Positions 46,954 to 58,131 of a DNA stretch of 64,000 nt are shown piece by piece. How positions within the stretch are numbered: position 1 is the first letter of the stretch; every line of letters begins with the position of its first letter. Under the pieces are notes generated by a model, which worked only from the letters and a program-made list of their open reading frames with translations, searched no databases and was not told the DNA's origin. Both the position numbers and the translations under genes were made by a program. Origin of the DNA: Phoronis australis (Eukaryota > Phoronida > Phoronidae); NCBI GenBank assembly GCA_002633005.1, contig NMRA01000250.1, forward strand, positions 131,092 to 195,091, given 5' to 3'.

Positions 46954-47519
46954 GGATTAACTCGAACCAGTCTTCAGTCTATCGTTGCACCGAAAGCTAT
47001 TAGCACCGGTCTGTAACAACCTGCGCCCACCCACACGCGGGGGAAAATGTGACAAGGATGTACACCAGTAACATGTGAAAAGAAGGGTTGGCGGATATGT
47101 GCAAACTGAGATGTACACCTGTTCCAAGAACAAAAGTTCAAATATTTACTTTCGTGGCCTCTCACCTGAATGTGACGTTACATATGTTGTTATTTTCATT
47201 TGATGTCAAATTACAGTGAGCATGCGCATTGGAGCAAAATCGGTGGCGAGCACGTTTAATCGGTAAATGAGCTGTGAAACTTAACACACAATACCTACGT
47301 CAAATGATTCCATTTGTCTTTAATGGCTATGTCTTTACTCAATGAATTAAATTAAGCATCGATAAATGGAATTACCCTTTATTAACAATTTGAAGTGTAC
47401 TTTTAAGTGTCCAGTCAGTTTTAATCAGCAAGAACTCACTTGCTCGTCGGCCATATTGGATCGTTCTTGTAGGCTATACCTCTTGTTTATCATAGTGTCA
47501 TGATGAGAGGCTGATTAAA

Positions 47520-48190
47520 CTTCAGGCATCCTTAGCGTTCGATCGTCCCCAATACACTATGTATAATACTAAAAGGTCTGACACTTCCGACTAGGAATTC
47601 CACTGATGCTTCACTACAGCCGTCCAGATCAAACACAAATCTCAATGAATTTACACAAAACAAGGATTCAACAAACCATGAACAATTAACTTCTTTCTTC
47701 TGACAGCATTTGCAATGTCCTGCTCCAGCGAGTTTGCAACAAATTTGCGATCAAAACACAAAAACCTTCCCAAAAGGCCAACGCATCACCACATCTGTTA
47801 GACGGGTCACTTGAGTTAGCACGGGAACTGCCATTTGACATCATTAACTGCACACTAAGCCACACCATTTTGTAACCTTTCATGATGAACTAGCAATTGC
47901 TGTCATCCATCCATAACTCATTGGGTAATTCTGTACTTTGATTTTAAACCAGCTCACGTGACCCATCTAGCAGATGTGGCGATGCATTGGACTTTGGGAA
48001 GATTTTTGTGTTTGGTCGCGAATTTGTTGCGAACTCGCTGAAGCAGGACAGTGTAAATGCCATCACAAGAAGGAAAAACTGTTTATGGTTTGCTGGATCC
48101 CTGGTTTGTGTAAATTTATTTGAGATTTGTGTTCGATATTAATAGTGAAGCAACCGAGGAATTCCTAGTCCAGAGTGTAGGACCTTTTAG
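47520..48190. repeat. Large inverted duplication
   Basis: The left arm (47520-47885) is the diverged reverse complement of the right arm (47945-48190), with about 60 bp between them. Matching blocks include 'GATGTGG(T/C)GATGC(G/A)TTGG', 'AAATTTGTTGCAAACTCGCT' against 'GAATTTGTTGCGAACTCGCT', and 'GAATTCCTAGTC'. A transcript would fold into a long hairpin. Confidence 0.75.
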
Positions 48191-48334
48191 TAGTATTTAT
48201 TTTAGTAGTATTTATTTTAGTAGTATTTATTTACTATGTGTATTGGAAATTACTGATGAATTACGGATGGACAGCATTATCGACATCGTGACTTTACATG
48301 ACAAACTGGCAATTTCCGTACCTTCCTTGACCTC

Positions 48335-48650
48335 GAGCCGTCCAAGATGGAAGTGTGTTTGGGCTTTTTGTGAACATTTTTGTTCTTTGATTGCAAATTT
48401 CTACGAAGTCGCCGGAACAGGACACCGTGAATGGTATTGGAAGAAAGAACAATTGCCAATGGTTTGTTGAAACCTTGTTTTGTGTAACTTTATTGAGTTT
48501 TATGTTAGCTATGGAGGGCTGAAGTGAAGCACCCGTGGAATTTCTAGTCGGGAGTGTCATACCTTGTAGTATTATATGTAGTGTATTGGGGACGATCAGA
48601 AGCTGAGGACGCCTGTGATCCTCAGGCTCTGTCAAGCCCTCACTCACCGT
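48335..48650 (+). repeat. Third copy of the inverted-duplication unit
   Basis: Direct repeat of the right arm ('TTGTTCTTTGATTGCAAATTT', 'GGAACAGGACACCGTGAATG', 'GAATTTCTAGTCGGGAGTG'), continuing into 'GTGTATTGGGGACGATCAGA'. That tail recurs at 49457-49555. A short TAGTAGTATTTATTT triplication lies just upstream (48188-48232). Confidence 0.7.
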
Positions 48651-49456
48651 CCCTCATCAGTCAGTTGGGTAATCGTTTACAATATGACGACATTGATTTA
48701 CACAAATGATTTTGGTATTGTTCGAATCCTTGCAACGTTATCTTTCTAAAAATACAAGAATTTTTTCCTACCCTGCTTCCTTAGTATTTTACCGTGAAAT
48801 TTCTGCTTGGACTATTTCCTGGTACTCGGTAGTAACACTGCCATAGTTGAATGGAAGGAGTCACCTAGCGGTCAAAAACTGAACTTATCTACCAACTTGT
48901 GCAGATTGTCGCTATTCATAAGTTCAAATTGGAAGAGACCCGTTTATCCCCTGCCTGAGTTACAGTCCCAAGGTTTCGAATTCGATCCTATGGTGACCCT
49001 GGTACGCATCTGCTAGCAAGAATCCGCGAAAAAGCGAAAGTTGTTTTTGAGGTCCCAATTGGTGAAAAGGGTTTCGCTTCAAACAATTTTCATGGAAAAA
49101 TGGTCAAATGGTCACAATTATAAAAAATTGGAAAAGGTGAAATGCCGCTACTTGTTCCTTCATATTATGTCGGGAAAACTAGCGGGAATCTTGCGCGGGC
49201 AAACACCATTCAGAATCGATGATGTTGTTTCATTTATTAACAACAGGTGTCGCTGTAATCTTGAGTTGAGCTAACATGGCGGTTTCAATCGGGAAATAGT
49301 GCGAACCGAAATTCGACGATAAAATACGGAGGAAACGCCGTAGGGGATACATTCATTTTTGGAAAGACAACGTTGAGAGGAATCGAACGAAACCAAAATC
49401 ATATGTGTAAGTCAATGTCGGCATATTGTAAACAATTACCGTCAGTTGCTGCGAAT

Positions 49457-49555
49457 GTGGTGTATTGGGGACAATCAGAAGCTGAGGACGTCTGTGATCC
49501 TCAGGCTCAGTCAAGCCCTCACCTCACTCACCGTCCCTCATCACTCAGTTGCTGC
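49457..49555 (+). repeat. Tail copy of the 48.3-48.6 kb repeat
   Basis: 'GTGTATTGGGGACAATCAGA' through 'CCGTCCCTCATCACTCAG' duplicates 48585-48665 with few changes. Confidence 0.8.
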
Positions 49556-49559
49556 GAAA

Positions 49560-52500
49560 GGGCGTAGCCTGTCAAAGTTTAAAAACCTTTAAACTTCAAA
49601 TAAAGTTGACCTGATCACTTGAAGATTGATATGAGCTTTAGTGGACTTACCTGGCTCATAAAATACCAGAGTCGTGCACCGCCACTGTAGTTAGATTCTT
49701 AAAACGAGGAAGACCTCGAAGAATCGCGGGCATAGTCCATTACCATGGTGGTTACAGAGCATAATTGATTGATAGCTTTTATAAATACTCTGCTAATGTT
49801 TGAGTGCGATATACCCAAAATTATCTCAAATACAAATCAGCGACTATTTTTATAAATAAAATTAACTGTTGTAAAAACACGATCGAAAAATATCTCACAA
49901 TACACATCTATGTTTTATTTCGTTAATTACATAGCAGAATGGCAAGCTCTGAAAAATTACATCACACGCCAAATTAAGGCATTTCTATAAAATAATTATT
50001 CATGTTTTGTTGAAAACAAGTCATTTTGCTCGGTATTATTTTTAATATTTTATTTTGATGATTTATGTGTGTATTTAACAATAAAATCCTTATATACGAT
50101 CAAAACGAACATTTGGTTAATCACGTTGAACAAATTGGGCGCATTTTTCAAAAGCGTCTGCTTCGCGTAAACCTCATTTCAAAGGTTTAGGCATACGCTG
50201 TGCTCGTATATTCGGTAAGAAACTTTCGTCATTTGTTAACGAGATGTCATAAAATTAAAAGAATTCGACTGCTGAGCCCACTGCCGACTAGCCAGTTTCT
50301 TCACCACGCAACGGCAGACGGTCTCGAGGCACAGTCTCCCGGGTATTGTGGCCGTGAGGTGTGACGCCTGCCGCCGGTGAGCATGGGTGCAGTGCTGTAG
50401 TGGGGCGTAGGAGCATGTAGGCGCACGTAGGCGCAGCCAACCATCGTTTGGCATTTGAACGTAGCGTGCCGTATGTTACGTTCATTGCTGAAGGTGATAC
50501 GGTGAGGTTTGGGGCGCCTACTACCCAGACTACGACAGCCGAGTACAGGCGTGGACCTGTCCTAGCTACATGTAAAATCTAGCTAAAGTCATTTAAAATA
50601 CACGGCAATATCTCACGTAATCTCCCGAAGTCTTGCTTTTTAGCGAGGTCATAGCGTTACTGAACGGGACTCGAGACAGGTTACAGCACTGCATGGGCAT
50701 CATGGGCCAGACGTCAGGCTCCGTGTCGGATTATTGGACCCCGAAGGGAGCAGTCAACGCAATCCGAACGTGACGCTGAAATCGTTTGCATTTTTTACTT
50801 TTCCGTAAATAAAACAACAAGAATGGATCAACTGAAATTTGAAATTTTCGGATGTAATAACTTCCTTTGTCAACAGAAACATTCTTGTTGTTTTATTTAC
50901 CGATTTATATTCTGCATTTTGTGAAACAAAAGTATCCTTGGGAGGATCTGGATCGCCTTATTTAGTTTCAGATTTATTTTCTACATTACTTTTCCGATAA
51001 TTATGCTTTCTATGAATACTGGCGCTTTTCGAAATTGAGTTCTTTCTATGGCACAACAAACGCGGCGTGCTGCTTCGGAGATACGTGAATTTTTTTCGAT
51101 GATATTTTTGGGTTCAAGCAGGTTGCTTCCAGGCAGAAAGGTTTTACCAGTCGGGTTAAACCTAGATGAGTCTGATTATCATTCAACGGCATTCGATCGG
51201 TATCTAACGTGGAATTGTCGTGAGGACTTGACAGGGACCTCAGGGGTCTCACGCTCCACTAGCTTATGTACACTAATTTGAAAAGGCTTCGCCCAGTCGC
51301 ACTTTTTATCCTAAAAGAGATAGTGATGCCTGCAGCTGACGCCGCAAGTAAAACTACTCTGATTTACCATATTGGTGTACACGCACAGTAGAACTAATAA
51401 TAATAATAATAAACTTTTTTTGAAGAGGATAAAAATAAAATAAATGTAAAACATGCTTTAGCCAAAGGCTAATATCCAGCATGGTCCACGACGATTTAGT
51501 GTAACATGTAGCTCGTAGTATAAAATGATTTTTTATTATGGAAAACTCGTGAAAAAGGAATCGATGGAGGGGGAACAATACACCAGTGTCGCACACTCAA
51601 ACGCAGTTCCCTCACTAAAAACATACCCCTCCCGTCTCGATAAACTTATTTCAAAAACTCCTGTCCTGAGTGATGAATATATGGCCGGCGCACCATAGGG
51701 GGCTGGGGGGCTATAGTCCCCACTTATTTCAGTGCTGCGCTGCCCCTGAGCATGGGTGGCGCTTACCATAGGGGGCTTTTAGGAGGCTTTAGCTCCCACT
51801 TATTTCAGTACTGCGCCGCCCATGAATATGGCTCTCCTCAGCCCGGGCAAATTAGTGCATCCCAAATCACATACTCTCAAACTAATGCTCGGACTCTCAA
51901 ACATGATGCGGCGGACTCCACGTAGTACGGTTCATGGTGAGCCCGTTGGTGTACACTTATATAATTCCGGCATCCTTTGCTCGGCCATCGCCGGTGTGCC
52001 GTGTTTGTGAGTCTGTGAAGTACGTTTTCTGAGCACTGTAAGGCGTGTTTATCGGTGACTCACAACCATGTTATTCGCACTACTTGAATATGTAACCTTG
52101 CGTCAGTCCGATGCGTCATTATGGGAAATCAACACTAGTACCACCCAAATTGAGTGTGCACTTAATGGATACCGATTTAGGCGACAGATCTCTGATTACC
52201 GAAGAATTTCCAAAACTCGCAAAAAGTTGCCAAATTCTCAATTTTTTCCTGCAAAGCAACAAAATTCCCCTGATTTTGTAGAGACGCGACGTGACTACAG
52301 GAATCGGCGCGTTGTCAGAGTGCGGCCGCAGAGTGTTCCATCGACTTCCGATTTTTGGAATTTAAAAGGTTGGCAAGTAGGTAATGGAGGTTGATTTACG
52401 AATGTACTTGACGCACAGACAAATGCTCATGTTTTCTTTGCTTGTGAGGTGTGCAAGGAGCAGAGGGTACAGCTTTTCCATACACTCGAACAATGCCCCA

Positions 52501-53908
52501 ATGTTTATAAAAAATATTCTGAAATTCCACAAGTGTTCAACAAAATTAATTTTTTTCTATATGGAATTCCAGAACTCAACCCAAATGAAAATAAGGTTTT
52601 ATTCGAAACAGTATCAAAATTTCTTTATAATATCGAATCTCTTTGTGTGAGTGGATAGAACTGTATAAATGTGTATGAAAATGATTTATTTACATTCGTA
52701 ATCATATGTCATTGTAATCTTAACAACATTTTTTTAATTTATGTATTTGTGTAAAATAATTGTATACAGATTTCTTTTAATGTATTAGTGTAAAATAATT
52801 GTATATAGATTTCTTTGTACTTTTTTAACCCAGATATAATGCCTCTTGGCGCTTTCTGGGTTATGTATATTCATTGTATCGAGGATTTCGTAATAAACAT
52901 TATAAAAAATGTACTTGAATGAGTATACATTCGAATGGTTATGATAAGGGTTCCACGTTGCGAGTGCACATCTTTTGTGACTTATAGTGTCGCTCGACAC
53001 ATGTCGGATGGAATATGTGTCGTGTGCGACAATATATGACACAACAAAATCTGACCATACACATTTTCAAAAAAGTGTATCAATCCAAAACCTATCTAAT
53101 CTAGGTCGACAACTTACGTTCTGTTGTAGCCAAGGGGGCGCGGGAGGATAAAGCTCTGCGCCCGTCGGGCACTCATTTCAATTTGCGTCTGCCCTGTTCG
53201 TCAATTATTTCACTCCTTAGCCAGATGCTAACAATATTACGTTTCCCTTTATTGTTGAACACTACTGAATGTACCACTGGTCTTATAGTTTTCAACCGAT
53301 TTCGTAATTCCCAAATTTCTACAGAACTTGTTATTACTATCATGGCTGAAACAGACACGTCGTGTACACTGTACACCTGCAGCTTGGCAACACACTACCC
53401 GCATTATGACGCATTGGTCTTACACGGAATCGTACAAAAATAATTGGACATCCACGTATCTGTATTGCAGTGGAAGGTACAATAAACCTAAGCAATTATG
53501 CCAACAAAAATAAATTAATTTAGGTCCTTTATTGACGCACAATCGTTCTCATCAAGTTCCTTAAAAACGCTCCGTACGATGTTTTTAGTACGCATTTACT
53601 TCGAAAATTGTAATTTCTCCCCCCCCCCCTTTACGACATCCTTAATCCGCTAGTGAGTCAGATTATACTTGGTTTCTAGAATTGAAACAGCCTCTTATAG
53701 TTTCTTGCCATGGCAGGCTACATGTAATTTCAGTTGCCAAAGCAGTACGACAGATTTCAACTGAAGCAGGTGATAGCAACACTACCATAGGACGTTGCTG
53801 TTGAAGAGTTAGGGGTATTTACGACAACATAACATACAGCGGCTTTGAATAAAAGTATTAGTGAAGGAAATTGCTTTGTTATAATCAAAATCCTGTTGTG
53901 CAGGTAAA
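49560..53908. other. Gene-free stretch with small repeats
   Basis: No supported gene. 50563-50685 is a diverged copy of part of the 5.5-kb duplication unit (shared 'AGTCTTGCTTTTTAGCGAGG' and 'GTTACTGAACGGGA'). 51690-51830 is a diverged direct duplication of about 75 bp ('CCATAGGGGGCT', 'CCCACTTATTTCAGT'). 51394-51414 is a short TAA microsatellite. 50290-50450 is GC-richer than its surroundings. The 108-codon frame at 52068-52394 has no recognised family. Confidence 0.5.
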
Positions 53909-56275
53909 ATGGCGACGGATAAACCAATATGGTCACCAGGCATGAAACAGAACAGATTGGAGGCAAAGTTACACCTGCCAGCTGGCTTTGAGGTGCTGCT
54001 AACGCGATTTAGCAGGGAAGTTATTCGCCACCAACCCCCTAACATCCTCATATTTGCTGCTCAGTTCTTTGATAGACAATTGACAAGTGAGTGACATTGT
54101 TTTTGTGATACGCCTGCATTTCTTTTTTTCTCCCCATCTCTCCAGCCAGATTTTAGAACATTTGTTATTTAATATTGTAACGAGTTAGATCAGTTTCCAA
54201 AGGCAGCATGCTTGCCAGTTTTGCGCTGGTAACAATATGTTACTAGATATAGCTTGAACCCTTAGTACCTCAAACAAACGGCATGCAACAATCACATTGG
54301 AATACAAACACGGCATTGCTCTATTTTAGTGGCTTATGGAGGCAGCAGTAACGAAGGCTCTTCATTTCTGGAAAAATTAAAGGTAAATTCAAACAAAGCT
54401 CAGTATAATGATAATAGATCAACATATTCTTGATTGAGTTGACGTATCGACGGGGTTTAGGATTTCTAAACCCTCTCCCCAGGGGAAACGACCAAAAATT
54501 GTAAACATGCATAAAATAGCGTGAGCAAACTTCCTCCGTGGGTAAAACCATACTCCTCCGCTGGTTGAAATATAGTAATAACTGTCGAACTACGGTCTTC
54601 ATTCCTCACAAAGAATGTATTTTTGTAGCGCATCTTAAGCGAGTTTAGTAAATGTTAAATACAAAAACTCACGAAAATGACTTTGTTTTTATAATGTTAT
54701 TACTGAGTCTGATCGTCAGATATAACTTGTATTCCTAACCTTCATTTCATTAACTTGGTGGTTAGTTTATCAATGTTTCTTTAAATTTTTAAGACCAAGA
54801 ACCCCAAGGACGACCATGTTACAGGTTCAGCTACCGCAGAAATGAAGCCCGATGACCAACTAGATGCTTTCCCTGAAATACCACAGGAGACAACCATAAC
54901 ACAGTCAGAGCAGACACTCAGTGAGCGTATGGCTTTTGAACCAGAGATGCAACTTCCTGGGGAACAGCAAATGGCACAAGAAATGATTCCATACGGAGAA
55001 GCGGCAACTCCAGAACAGGCAGAAGTGATAGAGCAAACTAGTAGAGTGCCAGGGGAGAGAACCGATGAGCAGCAAACAGTTGCGTATGGATTGGAAGTAT
55101 CTGCTCATGAGCAGCAAGAGTTTTCTGAGCAACAGGAAGTGGATATGCAAGCTCATGGGGGTCAAATCCTCGATCAGCAGCAAGTGTTAGAAGAGTATGC
55201 TCAGCAAGAAATGCTAGAGGAATATGTTTTACCAGAAGCACGAGAGGAATTGGCTCAAGAAGACATTCAAGGACATTTGGCTCAACAAGAATTGCAAGAC
55301 GGATTTGTAGAGCAGGAAGCGCCACAGGAATTCGCTCAACAAGAAGTTGAAGGGGACCTTGTTCAGTATTACGGGGATGTTCAAGACGAGTCTGCGATTG
55401 AAATGCCATTGGAAAACCAGCCTTTTGACCAGCAAGTCGTGCATGGAGAGACAAATTTAGCAGAAGATGTTCCACAACATGCACAACACTACGAGCCAGT
55501 GTTTGGAATGCTTCCAGATCAGGAACAACCTGAAGCAGTGTCCAACATGGAAGTTGGTGCAGATAACTTTGGAGTGGAAGTAACTGGACAAGTGGAATAT
55601 GATGGAGCCGAACAATTGGCAGGCGAGGTTGCTCCAGAACTTGAAACTTTTGAAACCGGACAAGGTGTACCACCAGGTGAAGAGACCTTTGTGGACGTGC
55701 AGCAGACAGATGTGCCAGCAGAGACCTTATACCAAGAGTCGCCGTACGAGAATGTGGAGCAACTGATGTCACAACAACAACTAGGAGAACAGATGCCACA
55801 TGACTACGAGAACGTTCAGGAGTTGCTGCTGGTTGATGGACAGGGGCAACCGATTCCGCAAGAACAAGAACACGTCTATGAGAATGTCCAGGAGGTGTTT
55901 GGGACTGATGAACAGGAGCAACTAATTCCACAAGAGGAGCAAGAACAAGAAATGGAACATGACTATGAGAACGTCCAGCAGGTGATGGATGGACAGGAGC
56001 ACCTGATTCCGCAAGAAGAACAAGTTCAAGATATTATGCATGACTATGAGAACGTCCAGCAGGTGACGGATGGACAGGAGCACCTGATTCCGCAAGAAGA
56101 ACAAGTTCAAGATATTATGCATGACTATGAGAACGTCCAGGAGGTGTTTGACACTGATGGACACGAGCAACTGATTCTACAAGAAGAACAAGGACAAGAA
56201 ACGTCACATGACTATGAGAACGTCCAGCAGATGCTGCTGAATGATGGTCAAGAGCAGAGCAATGGCGGTGCTTAA
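53909..56275 (+). CDS. RIIa-domain protein with a long Glu/Gln-rich, YENV-repeat tail (CABYR/SPA17-like)
   Basis: Three exons were joined: 53909-54086, 54330-54382 and 54794-56275, giving 1,713 nt or 570 residues with GT-AG introns and closed phases. Residues 23-58 ('LPAGFEVLLTRFSREVIR', 'PNILIFAAQFFDRQL') form an RIIa dimerisation/docking fold, as in PKA type II regulatory subunits and the sperm fibrous-sheath proteins SPA17, ROPN1 and CABYR, which bind A-kinase anchoring proteins. The rest is low-complexity and acidic. Seven YENV motifs lie at 55745, 55805, 55877, 55964, 56045, 56126 and 56213. Two adjacent 81-bp units (55964-56125) differ at one base. CABYR has the same plan of an N-terminal RIIa domain and an acidic tail, so a flagellar or ciliary scaffold role is likely but inferred. 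AATAAA at 56424-56429 is a plausible polyadenylation signal. Confidence 0.85.
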
Positions 56276-56667
56276 TAGCAGCAGAAGAAGAATATAAATA
56301 CCTGCTGGGTGAGCACTGCAGTTAAAGTCATTCTTGCTTCAATGAACGCAACGTTTTAATTTTTTTCGGATATAACAGTTAACCAGTTGAAAATTTTATT
56401 GCGACCGAGTGTTTGAATTGCGATAATAAAACGCACTTGATTAGAAATAACAGTTGTTATAGTTATGGGGGAAAACAACCAGAAAATGAGCAATATCTTA
56501 ATATATTTATACCACAAAACAATAACATTAATACCAGGAAATGGTAAATAAAATTTCACTCTAATATGTCAGATTAGGGCTCATTTACTTTTGCTGCAGA
56601 TGGAACTAATTTTTAATCAAGTAATTGAAACAAGTTTCTTGGTTTTGCAATCTAGGTGACTGTCGTC

Positions 56668-57828
56668 TCAGGTGAATAATTTGCGCTGCGGCTTTGCTTT
56701 ATTACCAGTGCAAACCGCTTCCTCTAACCATTTCCGTAACCTTTCTTCGCATTGCTTATGTTCATTTTCCAAGTAGTGGTCTTTCACTTTAGCAACGTCT
56801 TTCTGCATTTGTTTAATTCTGTATTGAATTCTCTCTTCTTTGGTAAGAGACAGGCAGAGTGGGAACTCCACCGTGTCCGTATCTTCGTCGTCAGCCTTCG
56901 GGTTTTGTTGGGGTGCTTTGTGAATCACGGCAACACGAGGAGCGTGAGCAATACTCGGCGCCGAACTTGGCTTCACGTGGTGCATAAAAGCATTCGTCGA
57001 CTTTGTGGGAGGGTGAATACTCATCCCTATATTGTGCTGCATACTTTTTACTCTCATTGGACCAAATCGTTTAAACGGCGCGACGTTAAATTTTGGTGCT
57101 TCTTGATACGAAGTCAGTGGTACCACGGGAAGAGATACGGAACTAGTCCCCAGTTTCATCCTTGGGTACCCTTGGTGATTGTCTGTTTTTGCGGCGCTCT
57201 GTTGAGATTTTGACTTTATGTTCCCCTCCCCGTTGATGTTCTCGTCTTTTAGTGATTGAGACTCAGATAAAGACGACTCGTTGCCATCGTTCTCATGTTT
57301 GCTAAGCGTAGTTAAAGAATTTGAAGACTCCGAGTCGGATTCTTGGTCAGTCTCGTTCACCAGTGAACTGCTAGATGACGCTTTATCTGCATAAAAATCC
57401 TCACCTTTCTTGGTCTTATTGTTAAAGGGCGATAGTTTGAGGTTTTGAAATCCCTCCTCGTTTGCTAGCGTCTCGCCGTGTGATTTAAGTTGAACATCTC
57501 GGCGAAAGTGCTCTTTGTAACCTATTCTACCGAGTTTCTCCTCAGCTGCCCGAGCGATCAGTAGACTGTTTCGTCGACTTTTAATAAATTTTATCTTATC
57601 CACTTGCACTCTGTTTTGAAACTGCTTGTGATCCGTGCAAATGGCACCCAAGTTGCTGGATAATTTTTTGTCTTCCGTTTTGTTCAAACAGCGTACATAT
57701 TCGTAGGTTCTTTGGATACTTTTTTTCTCCGCACGCTGCGTAACTTTCTTTTTTACTGCTTGGCAATCTATCCTGTCCATTTCTGTAAAAGACATAAACA
57801 CTGAATAGCAATATGGCGAACGACACAT
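56668..57828 (-). CDS. Unrecognised charged protein with C-terminal helical segment
   Basis: The open frame is 386 codons long with no intron inside it. Three starts are possible: M1 (57828), M12 (57795) and M17 (57780, 'MDRIDCQAVKKK'). The last lies just after 'TTTTACAG', which looks like a splice acceptor, so a 5' exon may be missing. The N-terminal third is basic, the middle is serine- and acid-rich ('SSSSSLVNETDQESDSESS'), and a proline-containing part follows. The C-terminal 70 residues ('EERIQYRIKQMQKDVAKVK', 'EERLRKWLEEA') look like a charged alpha-helix or coiled coil. I do not recognise the family. Length and ordered composition support a real gene. It is tail-to-tail with the RIIa gene, with about 390 bp between the stops. 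Confidence 0.7.
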   Translation of the reverse strand: MCRSPYCYSVFMSFTEMDRIDCQAVKKKVTQRAEKKSIQRTYEYVRCLNKTEDKKLSSNLGAICTDHKQFQNRVQVDKIKFIKSRRNSLLIARAAEEKLGRIGYKEHFRRDVQLKSHGETLANEEGFQNLKLSPFNNKTKKGEDFYADKASSSSSLVNETDQESDSESSNSLTTLSKHENDGNESSLSESQSLKDENINGEGNIKSKSQQSAAKTDNHQGYPRMKLGTSSVSLPVVPLTSYQEAPKFNVAPFKRFGPMRVKSMQHNIGMSIHPPTKSTNAFMHHVKPSSAPSIAHAPRVAVIHKAPQQNPKADDEDTDTVEFPLCLSLTKEERIQYRIKQMQKDVAKVKDHYLENEHKQCEERLRKWLEEAVCTGNKAKPQRKLFT

Positions 57829-57901
57829 CTCTCACTACAAACAACTACATCGCTTGGTCACCTGTTTTTTTCTGATTATGTCAACTTAAACATGTAATTA
57901 A

Positions 57902-58131
57902 CATTCGCGCACCCAGCCTAAATTTTAAGTGGGCTCGAATTTTCGAAAATGTGAACCTTTTACCAACAAAAAACGGGACTAAAAACAGGGTATCACTTTT
58001 AGAGCTGTAAATTTTGCCTTTTTAGTGGACTTGTGTCTCGTTTTCTCGGGCTTTTTGTTTCTCTGAGGCGGCTTTTGCCCAATTTGCCAAGTGAGGGGGG
58101 CTCGTTCGAGGCCCTCCTGGGTGCGCGCATG
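57902..58131 (+). mobile_element. MITE-A copy 7
   Basis: Ends CATTCGCGCACCCAG and CTGGGTGCGCGCATG. ATTAA flanks both edges (57897-57901 and 58132-58136), a perfect 5-bp target duplication. It lies just upstream of the minus-strand gene ending at 57828. Confidence 0.9.

Larger units (their letters stand above)
46055..47285. mobile_element. Element with inverted termini enclosing an LTR-like promoter unit
   Basis: The left end (about 46055-46140) and right end (about 47190-47285) are diverged reverse complements, sharing 'CCGATTAAAC', 'GATTTTGCTCCAATGC' and 'GTGAAAATAACATC'/'GTTATTTTCA'. Between them lies a unit beginning ATGTGAAAAAAGGGTTGG at 46315, whose first 40 or so bases recur in direct orientation at 47073 (ATGTGAAAAGAAGGGTTGG). 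With a TATA box and AATAAA in between, that unit resembles an LTR. No gag or pol sequence is visible. Confidence 0.55.

Noticed and set aside
49644-49765. U1 snRNA-like sequence (ACTTACCTGGC, then ATACCA seven bases later, and a CATAATTG near the expected Sm-site distance)
   Set aside because: The first 20 or so bases match U1 in spacing, but the middle stem-loops do not, the Sm site is not canonical and no final stem follows. Probably chance or a heavily decayed pseudogene. A covariance search with the U1 model would settle it.
52068-52394. 108-codon plus-strand frame rich in Arg and Ser
   Set aside because: No family recognised and no splice or polyadenylation context; not supported as a gene.
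55038-55931. 297-codon open frame antisense to the RIIa gene
   Set aside because: It mirrors the Glu/Gln-rich codons of the plus-strand gene, whose reverse complement rarely yields stops. The plus strand has the RIIa domain, splice sites and a repeat structure that explain the sequence.
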